64,000 nt of DNA, taken from NCBI RefSeq assembly GCF_013205025.1, contig NZ_JABMLE010000002.1, positions 1,067,570-1,131,569 of the forward strand, in the 5' to 3' direction. Position 1 is the first letter of the stretch. Each line of letters begins with the position of its first letter. The position numbers and the translations under genes were made by a program. This DNA is from Rathayibacter sp. VKM Ac-2857 (GTDB lineage Bacteria > Actinomycetota > Actinomycetes > Actinomycetales > Microbacteriaceae). Of the stretch, positions 35,330 through 43,826 are shown piece by piece. The notes under the pieces are model-generated. The model was given only the letters and a program-made list of their open reading frames with translations, was not told the DNA's origin and did no database searches.

Positions 35330-37702
35330 TCAGCCCCGGGTCACCGACCACGGGGTGCGGAGGGCGCGCTCGGCGAGCACGCGGCGCGCGCCCGTCAGCG
35401 CGACGTCGGCGGTCTGCGCGGCGGCGGCCGCGGACGGCCCGGCGATCAGGCGCAGCGGGCCCGGGTCCACGCTGAGCGCGCCGTCCTCGCCGGTCGCCGC
35501 GAGCCGCGCCGCCTCGACGCGGAAGTGCACGGTCAGCGACTCCCCCGCGGCGATCGGCACGCGCGCGTAGCCGAGCAGCTGCACGGCCGGCCGCACCACG
35601 GGCGCGGTCGGGTACGCGGCGTACAGCTGCACCACCTCGACGGAGTCCTCCCCGCTGTTGCGGATGGTCACCGCGGCATCGAGCGCCCCGTCCACCGCCA
35701 GCGCGGCCGGCGCCGTCAGCGCCTCGTAGGTGATCGCGCCCCGCGTCAGCCCGAAGCCGAACGGGTGCAGCGGCGTGTTGTCGAGCGCCGTGATGCCCGG
35801 ATTCGACAGCCCGAGCGACGGCTGCAGGTAGGTCGTCGACGCCGACGGGAGCCGCGGGATCTGCACGGGCAGGCGCCCGGTCGGCGAGACCCGCCCCGAG
35901 AGCACGCCGGCGACCGCGGCCGCCCCGTCCGCCCCGGGGAAGAACGCCTGCACGATCCCGCGCGCCGCTCCGTAGGCGCCGAGCGCGTAGGGCCGGCCCG
36001 AGAGCACGACGAGCACGGTCGGCACGCCGGTCGCGAGCACCGCCGCGACCAGCTCGTCCTGCGCACCCGGCAGCCGCAGGTCGGCGGCGTCGCAGCCCTC
36101 GCCCGAGGTGCCGTCGCCGAACAGCCCGGCCACGTCGCCGACGACGACCACGGCCGCGTCGCTCGAGCGCGCCGTCGCGACGGCTTCGGCGATCGAGGAG
36201 GTGTCCGCGGAGGTGATCGACCCGCCGGCCGCGAAGCGCACCCGCTCCTCGCCGAGCTCGGCGCGCAGGGCGCTCAGCACGGTCGGGATCGCGATCCCGA
36301 GGTCGTGCCCCGGGTGCTTCGAGAGCACGTGGTTCGGGAAGGCGTAGCAGCCGACGAGGCTGCGGAACTGGTCCGCCGCCGGGCCGACCACGGCGACCGT
36401 GCCCGCGGCGAGCAGCCCGGTCACGTCGTCGTCGCGCAGCAGCACGACCGACTCCTCCGCGATCCGGAGCGAGATCGCCCGGTTGCGCGCGCTGTCGAGG
36501 TCCACCGACTCGGCCCCCTCGGGCACGAGCGGCCCGCCGTCGAGCAGCCCGGCCTCGAACTTGTGCCGCAGGTGCCGCTCGACCGAGCGGTCGAGGTCGC
36601 GCTCGTCGACGACGCCCTCGCGGATGAGCCGCGGCAGCTCGCCGTAGGCCGCGGTCTGCGGCAGCTCGACGTCCACGCCGGCGCGGATCGCCAGCCGCCC
36701 CGCGTCGGCGGTGTCGACCGCGACGTGGTGCATCGCCTGGAGGAACGGCACGGCCCAGTAGTCGGCCACGACCGTCCCCTCGAAGCCCCACTTCTCGCGC
36801 AGGATCGTGGTCAGCAGGTGCCGGCTCGCGCTGCTGGGCACGCCGTCGATGTCGGTGTACGAGGTCATCACGCTGCGCGCGCCGCCGTGCCGCAGCGCGG
36901 CCTCGAACGGCGGCAGCACGGTGTCCGCGATCTCGCGCGGCCCCATGCTGACGGGAGCGTGGTTGCGGGCGCCGCGGGAGGCCGCGTAGCCGGCGAAGTG
37001 CTTGAGCGTCGCGATGACGCCGGTCGACTCGAGCCCGGCCACGTACGCCGTGCCGAGCTGCGAGACCAGGTACGGGTCCTCGCCGAGAGTCTCCTCCACA
37101 CGGCCCCAGCGGTAGTCCTTCACCACGTCGACCACGGGCGCGAGCCCCTGGTGGATGCCGAGGGCGCGCATGTCGGAGCCGATCGCCTCCGCCATCTCGC
37201 CGACGAGGTCCTCGTCGAAGGTGGCCGCCCAGGCGAGCGGCGTCGGGAAGGCGGTCGCGCCGTACGCGGCGAGCCCGGTCAGGCACTCCTCGTGCGCGAT
37301 CGCCGGGATGCCCAGGCGCTGCGAGCCGACGACCCGCTCCTGCAGCTCGCGCAGCCGGCGCACCCCCTCCGGCACCGAGACGGGCTCGGTGCCGAAGACG
37401 CGGGTGAGCTGGCCGAGACCGCCGGCGAACGGATCCGCCGCGGTCTCGGGTCCGCCCTCGAGCTTCGGCGCGAAGTCGTCGGCGGAGTCGGTGAGCCAGA
37501 CGGAGCCGAGCTGGGCCGCCTTCTCCTCGAGCGTGAGCTCGGCGGTGAGGAGGCGGGCCCGCTCGCCCGCGGAGAGCGAGCGGTCCCGCCAGCCGCCGTG
37601 CTCGACGCTCTCGCCGGCCGTGCCGCCGCTCTCGCCGCTCCGGTCGTCGCGGGGCTCGCCGGCCCGGTCGGAGGGGACGAGCGTGGTGGAGGCGTCGCGC
37701 AT
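35330..37702 (-). CDS. GH3-family beta-glucosidase/xylosidase
   Basis: Cytoplasmic exo-beta-glycosidase of 790 residues. Catalytic domain 1 has LGIPAIAHEECLTG, ATLKHFAGY and the nucleophile Asp in VVADYWAV. The alpha/beta sandwich contains VVLLRDDD and VVVVGDVAGLFGD, and a C-terminal fibronectin-III-like domain begins around TIRNSGEDSVEVVQLY. It is the last gene of the ABC importer operon, its ATG overlapping the permease stop (TGATG), so it probably cleaves the oligosaccharide imported. The exact linkage (beta-glucoside, xyloside or arabinoside) is not readable from motifs. Confidence 0.9.
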   Translation of the reverse strand: MRDASTTLVPSDRAGEPRDDRSGESGGTAGESVEHGGWRDRSLSAGERARLLTAELTLEEKAAQLGSVWLTDSADDFAPKLEGGPETAADPFAGGLGQLTRVFGTEPVSVPEGVRRLRELQERVVGSQRLGIPAIAHEECLTGLAAYGATAFPTPLAWAATFDEDLVGEMAEAIGSDMRALGIHQGLAPVVDVVKDYRWGRVEETLGEDPYLVSQLGTAYVAGLESTGVIATLKHFAGYAASRGARNHAPVSMGPREIADTVLPPFEAALRHGGARSVMTSYTDIDGVPSSASRHLLTTILREKWGFEGTVVADYWAVPFLQAMHHVAVDTADAGRLAIRAGVDVELPQTAAYGELPRLIREGVVDERDLDRSVERHLRHKFEAGLLDGGPLVPEGAESVDLDSARNRAISLRIAEESVVLLRDDDVTGLLAAGTVAVVGPAADQFRSLVGCYAFPNHVLSKHPGHDLGIAIPTVLSALRAELGEERVRFAAGGSITSADTSSIAEAVATARSSDAAVVVVGDVAGLFGDGTSGEGCDAADLRLPGAQDELVAAVLATGVPTVLVVLSGRPYALGAYGAARGIVQAFFPGADGAAAVAGVLSGRVSPTGRLPVQIPRLPSASTTYLQPSLGLSNPGITALDNTPLHPFGFGLTRGAITYEALTAPAALAVDGALDAAVTIRNSGEDSVEVVQLYAAYPTAPVVRPAVQLLGYARVPIAAGESLTVHFRVEAARLAATGEDGALSVDPGPLRLIAGPSAAAAAQTADVALTGARRVLAERALRTPWSVTRG

Positions 37703-38610
37703 CAGCCCTTGAACGCCCCGTCCATGATCCCGGACACCATGCGGCGGCCGACGAAGAAGAACGCGATCAGCAGCGGCAGCGTGGCCATGAACGAGCCGCC
37801 CATCGCCAGCGCGACGTCGATCGAGCGGTTGGCCTGCAGCTGCTTCAGCGCGATCTGCACCGTGAACAGCTCCGGCGACTTCAGCACGATGAACGGCCAC
37901 ATGAAGTCGTTCCAGACCGCCGTGAAGGTGATCAGTCCGAGCACGAACGCCGCCGGGCGGACCACCGGGAAGGCGATGCGCCAGAACAGCTGCCAGGAGT
38001 TGGCGCCGTCGATGCGGGCCGCCTGGATCAGCTCGTCGCTGACCGTGGTGGACATGTGCTGGCGCATCCAGAAGATGCCGAAGGCGCTGGCCAGACCCGG
38101 GACGATGATCGCCTGCAGGGTGTCGACCCAGTCGAGGGCCGAGACGATCAGGTACTGCGGGATGATGCTCAGCTGCGCCGGCACCGTCATGGTCAGCAGC
38201 ACGATCAGGAACAGCACGTTGCGGCCCGGGAACTGCAGCTTCGCGAAGGCGAAGCCGGCCATCGCGCAGAGGATCGCGGAGAGGACCGCGATGCTCAGCG
38301 AGACGATCAGCGAGTTGAACAGCGACGCGACGAACGGCACGGTGTCGAACACCTTCTCCGCGATCGCGAAGAAGTTCGTGCCCGGGTACAGGCGCGGCGG
38401 GATCGACGTGACGGCGGTCGCTCCGACCGACGCGATGACGAACATGTAATAGAGAGGGAACACCGAGACGAGCACGGCGACGACGAGGAAGACGTACGTC
38501 GGCCAGCCGACTCCGCCGCCCTTGCCGCGGCGCTTCGGGAGCACCTTCGGAGTGGTGCCGGTGGCCACGGCGCGGGCCTGCGGCAGGGCCTGATCGATCA
38601 CATCGGACAT
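37702..38610 (-). CDS. carbohydrate ABC transporter permease (MalG type)
   Basis: A 302-residue inner-membrane permease with six helices; the first is WPTYVFLVVAVLVSVFPLYY. The EAA loop that contacts the ATPase reads QAARIDGANSWQLFWRIAFP, near residue 195. The start at 38610 lies in a TGATG overlap with the upstream permease gene. No ATPase gene is present in this operon, so a shared MsiK-like ATPase elsewhere is likely, as is usual for actinobacterial CUT1 importers. Confidence 0.92.
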   Translation of the reverse strand: MSDVIDQALPQARAVATGTTPKVLPKRRGKGGGVGWPTYVFLVVAVLVSVFPLYYMFVIASVGATAVTSIPPRLYPGTNFFAIAEKVFDTVPFVASLFNSLIVSLSIAVLSAILCAMAGFAFAKLQFPGRNVLFLIVLLTMTVPAQLSIIPQYLIVSALDWVDTLQAIIVPGLASAFGIFWMRQHMSTTVSDELIQAARIDGANSWQLFWRIAFPVVRPAAFVLGLITFTAVWNDFMWPFIVLKSPELFTVQIALKQLQANRSIDVALAMGGSFMATLPLLIAFFFVGRRMVSGIMDGAFKG

Positions 38611-39581
38611 CAGACGGCCGCCTTCCGGGTGCGGGTGGACAGGTAGAAGTTGATCAGCGAGACGACCACGACGATCACGAACAGCACGACGCCGATGGCG
38701 GAGCCGTAGCCGAACTTGAACTGGCCGAAGCCCTGCTCGTAGAGGAACAGCGCGAGCGTCTGGCACTGCCGGCCGGCCCCGCAGGTGAGGCCCGATTCGG
38801 GAGCCACCAGGAGCGCCTCGGTGAAGATCTGCAGACCGCCGATGGTCGACATGATCACGGTGAAGACGATGATCGGGCGCAGCGCCGGGATGGTGAGGTG
38901 GCGGAACTGCTGCCAGCTCGAGGCGCCGTCGACCGAGGCGGCCTCGAACATCTCGCGCGGGAGCGACTGGAGCCCCGCCAGATAGAGGAGCGTGTTGTAG
39001 CCGAACCAGCGCCAGAAGACCATCGTCGAGATGACGATCCAGGAGCCGTAGTTGGTGGCCAGGAAGTTGATCGAGGGCAGTCCGAAGATGCCGAGGAACC
39101 AGTTGATCAGGCCGAAGTTCTTGTCGAAGATCTGCGCGAAGACGATCGCGGTCGCCGCGACGGAGGTGATGTAGGGCACCAGCAGCGCCATGCGCCAGAA
39201 GTTCGCCCAGCGCAGTCGCGCGTGGTTGAGCAGGTGCGCCAGGAAGAGCGCGAAGAGCAGCTGCGGCACCGTCGAGATGATGAAGATGCCGAAGGTGTTG
39301 ACCAGGGCGTTCCAGAACCGGCTGTCCGCGAAGAGCTGCTGGAAGTTCGCGAGGCCGACGAAGGTCTGCTCGCCGATCGGGTTCCAGTCGAAGAGCGAGA
39401 CGTAGAACGTGAAGAGCAGCGGGAAGAGCCCGAAGACGATGAAGATGAGGAAGAAGGGCGCGACGTACGCGTAGGGGGCGATCCGCTCCGAGAGGGAGTT
39501 GCGGATCTTCGCGGCCTTCTGGACCGGGACACTGGGCTGCTTGCGCTGCTTGGGGGGACGTATGGCTGTCGCCGTTGACAC
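38610..39581 (-). CDS. carbohydrate ABC transporter permease (MalF type)
   Basis: A 323-residue permease with six helices; helix 1 is YAYVAPFFLIFIVFGLFPLL. The EAA loop reads EAASVDGASSWQQFRHLTIP. GTG at 39581 was chosen because GGAGGT lies 8-13 nt upstream; an in-frame ATG at 39695 would begin inside the gap and add 38 unrelated residues. It pairs with the MalG-type permease to form the CUT1 channel. Confidence 0.92.
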   Translation of the reverse strand: MSTATAIRPPKQRKQPSVPVQKAAKIRNSLSERIAPYAYVAPFFLIFIVFGLFPLLFTFYVSLFDWNPIGEQTFVGLANFQQLFADSRFWNALVNTFGIFIISTVPQLLFALFLAHLLNHARLRWANFWRMALLVPYITSVAATAIVFAQIFDKNFGLINWFLGIFGLPSINFLATNYGSWIVISTMVFWRWFGYNTLLYLAGLQSLPREMFEAASVDGASSWQQFRHLTIPALRPIIVFTVIMSTIGGLQIFTEALLVAPESGLTCGAGRQCQTLALFLYEQGFGQFKFGYGSAIGVVLFVIVVVVSLINFYLSTRTRKAAV

Positions 39582-39649
39582 GTGGGTTACCTCCGTCGAA
39601 GGGGCGGCCCGGCGCACGAGGCGCCGGGCCGCTCGGGTGGGTGGGGCGA

Positions 39650-40924
39650 TCAGCCGCCGATGGCCTGCTTGGCCGTGTCGAGGGCCGTCGTCCACGCCTT
39701 GTCGGAGGTGACGTTGCCCGCCTCCAGCTCGACGAGGGTGTTCAGCAGGGCGCCGTTGATCGGCGTCGTGTCAGGACCGTTGTAGAAGGAGGGGAACTGC
39801 TCGACCGAGGTGGCCATGACCTCGCCGATCTTCGAGTCGCCGAAGAACGGGTCGGTGTAGTTGCGGACCTCGTCGCTCGCGACCGCCTCGGTGGCGGCGG
39901 GCAGGGTGCCCGAGGCCGCGAAGTGGTCGGTCTGGCCCTCGGCGGACATCATCGTCTCGATGTACTGCCAGGCGGCCTCGGGGTGCTCGGCGCGGGCCGG
40001 GATGGCGATGACGCTGCCGCCCCAGTTGCCGCCGACGCCGGGGACGCTCGTGACGCGCCAGTCGCCCGCGGTGTCGGGGGCGTCGGTCTTGATTCCGGCG
40101 AGGATCCACGACGGCGCGATGGTCACGGCGAAGGCGCCGTTGGCGCGGCCGGGGGCCCAGCCCGAGGACCAGGCGGCGATGCCGGCGCTGATGCCCGCGT
40201 CCTTGGTGTCCACGGCGACCTGGAACGCGTCCTTCACCTGCGGGTTGGTGTCGTAGACGAGCTCGCCGTCGGGCGAGTAGTACTTCTCGGAGACCTGGTT
40301 GACGGTCGAGAAGAAGACGCTGGTCTCGATGTTGTCGATGAACGGCTTGCCGGTGGCCTCGGTGTACTTCTCGCCCATGGCGATGAAGGACGGCCAGTCC
40401 TTCCACATCTCGGCGACCTCGGCCGGGTCGGTCGGCAGGCCGGCGGCCTCGAAGAGGTCGGCGCGGTAGGCGAAGCCGAGTCCGCCGACGTCGGTGGGCA
40501 CGCCCACGACGGAGCCGTCGTCGGCGGTCGCCGCGGAGGCGGCCCACGGGAGGTAGGCGGAGGCCACGTCGTCGCCGCCGAGGGTGCGCAGGTCGAGGAA
40601 GTTCGAGCTGTTGGCGACGAACTGGGGCAGGTCGTCGTTCTGGATCATGACCAGGTCGGGCACCTTGCCGCCGGCGAGCGCCGCGGTGAGGGCGGTCGCG
40701 GTCTCGGTGGTGCTGCCGACCTCGGAGAGCTTGATCTTCGCGTCGGGCATCTTGGCGAGGTACTCGTCGACGCTGTCCTTGGCGTTGATGCCGGTGAAGG
40801 ACCAGAAGGTCGCTTCGGCGTTCGGGTCGTCGGACGCGCCGCCGCCACTGCCGGATGAGCATCCGGTGAGGGCGAGGGCCACGGCGGCGGCTGCTGCGGC
40901 GACGGCCGTCAGTCTTCTGTTCAC
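39650..40924 (-). CDS. extracellular sugar-binding lipoprotein of the CUT1 importer
   Basis: Family 1 solute-binding protein of 424 residues, anchored by lipidation (signal ending LALTGC, Cys22). Typical elements are FWSFTGINAKD near the mature N-terminus, GGKVPDLVMIQNDDLP, WPSFIAMGEKYTEATGKPF and a C-terminal AWTTALDTAKQAI. GTG 40924 follows GAGGA. It is the first gene of the operon with two permeases and the GH3 enzyme. The upstream region carries two copies of the GAGA/GATCTC motif. Confidence 0.92.
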   Translation of the reverse strand: MNRRLTAVAAAAAAVALALTGCSSGSGGGASDDPNAEATFWSFTGINAKDSVDEYLAKMPDAKIKLSEVGSTTETATALTAALAGGKVPDLVMIQNDDLPQFVANSSNFLDLRTLGGDDVASAYLPWAASAATADDGSVVGVPTDVGGLGFAYRADLFEAAGLPTDPAEVAEMWKDWPSFIAMGEKYTEATGKPFIDNIETSVFFSTVNQVSEKYYSPDGELVYDTNPQVKDAFQVAVDTKDAGISAGIAAWSSGWAPGRANGAFAVTIAPSWILAGIKTDAPDTAGDWRVTSVPGVGGNWGGSVIAIPARAEHPEAAWQYIETMMSAEGQTDHFAASGTLPAATEAVASDEVRNYTDPFFGDSKIGEVMATSVEQFPSFYNGPDTTPINGALLNTLVELEAGNVTSDKAWTTALDTAKQAIGG

Positions 40925-40985
40925 GATTGTTCCTCTTCGTCGGGGATTCGCGGTGGGCGGTCTCGCGGTGGAGACCCAGGGGGCA

Positions 40986-40997
40986 GAGAACGATCTC
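40986..40997. promoter_or_regulatory. GAGAACGATCTC, candidate operator (binding-protein promoter)
   Basis: Near-palindrome 62 bp upstream of the binding-protein start, matching GAGATCGATCTC at 27806 at 11 of 12 positions. Probably bound by the adjacent LacI-family protein. Confidence 0.5.
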
Positions 40998-41064
40998 TTG
41001 GACGCCAAGGTAGCTCGCCTTCCACACTCGTGCAAGCGCGATCTTCGAGTCGTTATCGCAGCGT

Positions 41065-41078
41065 GAGATATCGATCTC
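41065..41078. promoter_or_regulatory. GAGATATCGATCTC, candidate operator (LacI promoter)
   Basis: Contains the same ATCGATCTC half as the GH127/GH36 site and is followed by TAGTAT at about 41082-41087, a likely -10 box for the LacI gene. The spacing between the site and TCAGA is the same as at 27806. Confidence 0.55.
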
Positions 41079-41207
41079 CCCTAGTATTCAGAAGAACTTT
41101 CGCAAATCGGACCGCTTCGGCCCAGGGGGAGGCGTCCCCGTGGGACTCTGGAGATCGAGCACCCGGCGCCCCGGCCCGCTCCCCTCCTCGTTCAGAAGGA
41201 TGCAGCC

Positions 41208-42209
41208 ATGACCCGACCCACGCTCGTGGACGTCGCCCTGGCCGCGGGCGTGTCCCGCGCCACCGCCGCCCGGGTCCTCGCGGGCGGCACGAACGTCGAC
41301 GTCCGCATGTCGGCCGCCGTCGAGCACGCCGCCAAGCAGCTCGGCTACGAGGCGAACAGCGCCGCGCGGATGCTGCGCGGTGGCCGCTCCGGGGCGATCG
41401 CGCTGATCGTCGCCTTCAATGAGCTCGACAGCCTCACCGGCACGTTCTTCACCTCGGTGCTCAAGGGCGCCGCGAAGGGCCTCTACGCCGCCGAGGTGCA
41501 GCCGGTGCTGCTGCCCGCCGACCACGACGACGGCGACCGCATCCCCAAGTTCCTCCGCTCGCGCGCGGTCGACGGAGCGATCGTGATCCTGCAGCACGAG
41601 ATCACCCACCTGGCACAGGCGCTCGCCGACTCCCCCGTGCCGATCGCCTGGGTCGGCCGGCCGCGGGTGGCCCTGGCCGAGGACGCGATCGTGATCGACT
41701 CCGACAACTACGGTGGCGGCCGGCTCGCTGCCCGCGCGCTGGCGGACTCCGGCCGGCGACGGCTCGGGATCATCGCGGGCCCGCACGACATGGAGCCCGC
41801 CCGCGACCGCATCCGCGGCTGGCGCGACGAGCTGGCCGAGCTCGGCCTCGACCACGGCCCGATCGTGCACGGCGAGTTCACCCTCGAGAGCGGCTCGGCG
41901 GCGATGGCTCGGCTGCTGCAGCGCCACCCCGAGCTCGACGGCGTCTTCGCCTCCTCCGACCTGATGGCCAACGGCGCGATCCGCGTGCTCCAGGCCTCGG
42001 GCCGGCGCGTCCCCGACGACATCTCGGTGGTCGGCTTCGACGACGTGGTGATCGCGACCACGTCGAGTCCGACGCTGACCACGATCCGCCAGCCGCTGGA
42101 GGACATGGGGCGGGTCGCCGCCGAGACCGTGGTCGCCGTGGTGGCCGGCCGCGAGGTCGACCGGCAGCCGATCCTCGCGACGACGCTCGTGCAGCGGGAG
42201 TCGGCGTGA
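41208..42209 (+). CDS. LacI-family regulator of the glycan importer locus
   Basis: A 333-residue repressor. The HTH occupies residues 3-24 (PTLVDVALAAGVSRATAARV) and the hinge contains ANSAARMLRGG. The effector domain runs to SVVGFDDVVIATTSSPTLTT and IRQPLEDMG. It is divergent from the sugar-binding-protein operon and coupled by GTGA to the nucleoside hydrolase gene. The shared operator-like motif suggests it also controls the GH127 and GH36 operons 13 kb away. Confidence 0.92.
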   Translation: MTRPTLVDVALAAGVSRATAARVLAGGTNVDVRMSAAVEHAAKQLGYEANSAARMLRGGRSGAIALIVAFNELDSLTGTFFTSVLKGAAKGLYAAEVQPVLLPADHDDGDRIPKFLRSRAVDGAIVILQHEITHLAQALADSPVPIAWVGRPRVALAEDAIVIDSDNYGGGRLAARALADSGRRRLGIIAGPHDMEPARDRIRGWRDELAELGLDHGPIVHGEFTLESGSAAMARLLQRHPELDGVFASSDLMANGAIRVLQASGRRVPDDISVVGFDDVVIATTSSPTLTTIRQPLEDMGRVAAETVVAVVAGREVDRQPILATTLVQRESA

Positions 42210-43078
42210 CGCCGCCGCCGCACCGGCTGATCGTCAGCACCGACGCCGCGAACGAGGCGGACGACCAGTTCGCGATCGTGCAGGCGCTGCTGACCCCGAC
42301 GCTCGATGTCCGAGCGCTGGTGGCGGCGCACTTCGGCCGGCCCGGCAGCATGCGGGAGTCGCGGGCGGAGATCGATCGCGTGGTGGCGCTCGCCGGGGTC
42401 GACGTGCGGGTCGTGGACGGGGCACCGGCGGCGCTGGACGGCGGCGGTTCCGCGGAGTCCGTGGCGTCGGACGGCTCGCGGGTGATCGCCGAGGAGGCGC
42501 TGCGCGGCGAGGGCCGGCTCTGGATCGCCGTGCTCGGCCCGCTGACCGACGTCGCCGCGGCCCTGCTCGCCGAGCCGTCGATCGCCGACCGCGACGTCGT
42601 CGTGGTCTGGGTGGGCGGCCCGCCCTACGAGGGCATCGCCGCGTACCACCCGGAGTTCAACCTCATCAACGACGTCGCCGCCGCGAACGTCGTGCTCGCC
42701 TCCGGAGTCGCCGTCTGGCAGATCCCGATGCCCGTCTACACGATGGTCGGCGTCGGCCACGCCGAGCTGCGCACGCGGCTGGGCGGCACGAGCCCGCTCG
42801 GCGACTACCTCGTCGACCAGCTGATCGCCTTCAACGCGACGATCCCCTACGGCCCGCTCGACTTCCGCTCCCTCGGCGACAGCCCCGCGATCGGCGCCGT
42901 GATGAACCCCGCCGGCGGCCGCTGGCGCGCCGTCCCCGCCCCGCGCTTCACCCCCGCCGGCGACCTGCAGCCCGGCGTCGGCCCGCACCCCATCCGGGTC
43001 TGCGAGTCCTTCGACACCCGCTGGCTCCTCGAGGACCTCTTCGCGAAGCTCCTCGAGTTCGGCCGCGCCCGCCGCTGA
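42206..43078 (+). CDS. nucleoside hydrolase-like protein
   Basis: Probable N-ribosyl hydrolase (IUNH fold) of 290 residues. The calcium-binding N-terminal motif reads STDAANEADDQFAIV instead of the classical DTDPGxDD, a variant found in less-studied members. VLGPLTDVAAALL and the C-terminal region with a possible ligand Asp (GPLDFRSLGDSPAIG) agree with the fold. Because it is coupled to the LacI gene of a glycan locus, its natural substrate may be a glycoside other than a nucleoside (inference). Confidence 0.8.
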   Translation: MTPPPHRLIVSTDAANEADDQFAIVQALLTPTLDVRALVAAHFGRPGSMRESRAEIDRVVALAGVDVRVVDGAPAALDGGGSAESVASDGSRVIAEEALRGEGRLWIAVLGPLTDVAAALLAEPSIADRDVVVVWVGGPPYEGIAAYHPEFNLINDVAAANVVLASGVAVWQIPMPVYTMVGVGHAELRTRLGGTSPLGDYLVDQLIAFNATIPYGPLDFRSLGDSPAIGAVMNPAGGRWRAVPAPRFTPAGDLQPGVGPHPIRVCESFDTRWLLEDLFAKLLEFGRARR

Positions 43079-43086
43079 TCGGCCCG

Positions 43087-43154
43087 CGAGGCGTCCCCGA
43101 ACCGTCGAGGCAGCCCGCTACGGCAGGACGCCTCGACCGTTCGAGGACGCCTCG
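43087..43154 (+). terminator. inverted-repeat region after the nucleoside hydrolase gene
   Basis: CGAGGCGTCC (43087-43096) pairs with GGACGCCTCG at 43126-43135 or its second copy at 43145-43154. Inner GAACCGTCGAGG/CCTCGACCGTTC arms pair with one mismatch. Two alternative stems 8 bp after the stop suggest a terminator, without a T-run. Confidence 0.5.
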
Positions 43155-43257
43155 CCGTCAGAGCACCAGCCGGGAGCGCTGTTGATCGCCGCGGGGAGTC
43201 GAAGGCGTCGCGTGGCTGATGCTCCGCGCTCCAGGGCGAGCAGCGGCGAGGTCGCGG

Positions 43258-43506
43258 CTAGGCGCGGGCCGCCTTGACGTACGCGACGAGGGCGTTCGCG
43301 TGCCCGTGTCCGAGGCCGTGCTCGGCCTTCAGCCAGGCGACGACCTGCATGTGGGTCTCGGTGTCGAGCCGCTCGTCCACCAGGTCGAGCCACTCCTGAA
43401 CGGGGCGGCCGTAGGTGGTCTCGATGCTGGGGAAGTACGACGCCGGGCCCTTGGGCTTCGAGCCGTCGGCGGGAGGGTCCGGAGCGAGGACGCGCGAGGG
43501 GGTCAT
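43258..43506 (-). CDS. DUF4287-like small protein
   Basis: An 82-residue protein with the conserved core GPASYFPSIETTYGRPVQEW, then THMQVVAWLKAEHGLGHGHA and ALVAYVKAA, as in DUF4287 proteins found widely in actinobacteria. The function is unknown; the family is sometimes linked to DNA-binding or immunity-type neighbours, but nothing here supports a role. The ATG at 43506 matches the family length. It stands alone, followed on its 5' side by a palindromic repeat cluster. Confidence 0.8.
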   Translation of the reverse strand: MTPSRVLAPDPPADGSKPKGPASYFPSIETTYGRPVQEWLDLVDERLDTETHMQVVAWLKAEHGLGHGHANALVAYVKAARA

Positions 43507-43535
43507 GCCGGTCACTGTAGCGGCGCCGGGGCGGC

Positions 43536-43792
43536 GGGTCTCGATACGCGGCTGCGCCGCTCCTCGACAAGCATGAAGGGGACGCCGCCCTGCGATGCCG
43601 GGCCGGCAGAGCCATGCTGATCGAGTAGCCCTCGCAGAGGGCGTATCGAGATCCACCCGCCTGGAGACGTGGGGTCTCGATACGCGGCTGCGCCGCTACT
43701 CGACCAGCATGGATGGCCCGCCCCACCCCACGGCAGCCCGCGGGCCGCAGCATGCTGATCGAGTAGCGCCCCCAGGGCGCGTATCGAGATCG
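43536..43792. repeat. palindromic repeat cluster (four half-elements)
   Basis: Order: right half (GGTCTCGATACGCGGCTGCG) at 43536, left half with GATCGAGTAGC at about 43615, right half at about 43673, left half at about 43751 ending CGTATCGAGATC. The arms use GCGGCTGCGCCGC rather than the GCCGCTCCGCGG of other copies. It separates the DUF4287 promoter from the MFS gene end. Confidence 0.85.
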
Positions 43793-43826
43793 CGCTTCTC
43801 CGGCGGAGCGGCGTCGACGCCGGTCG

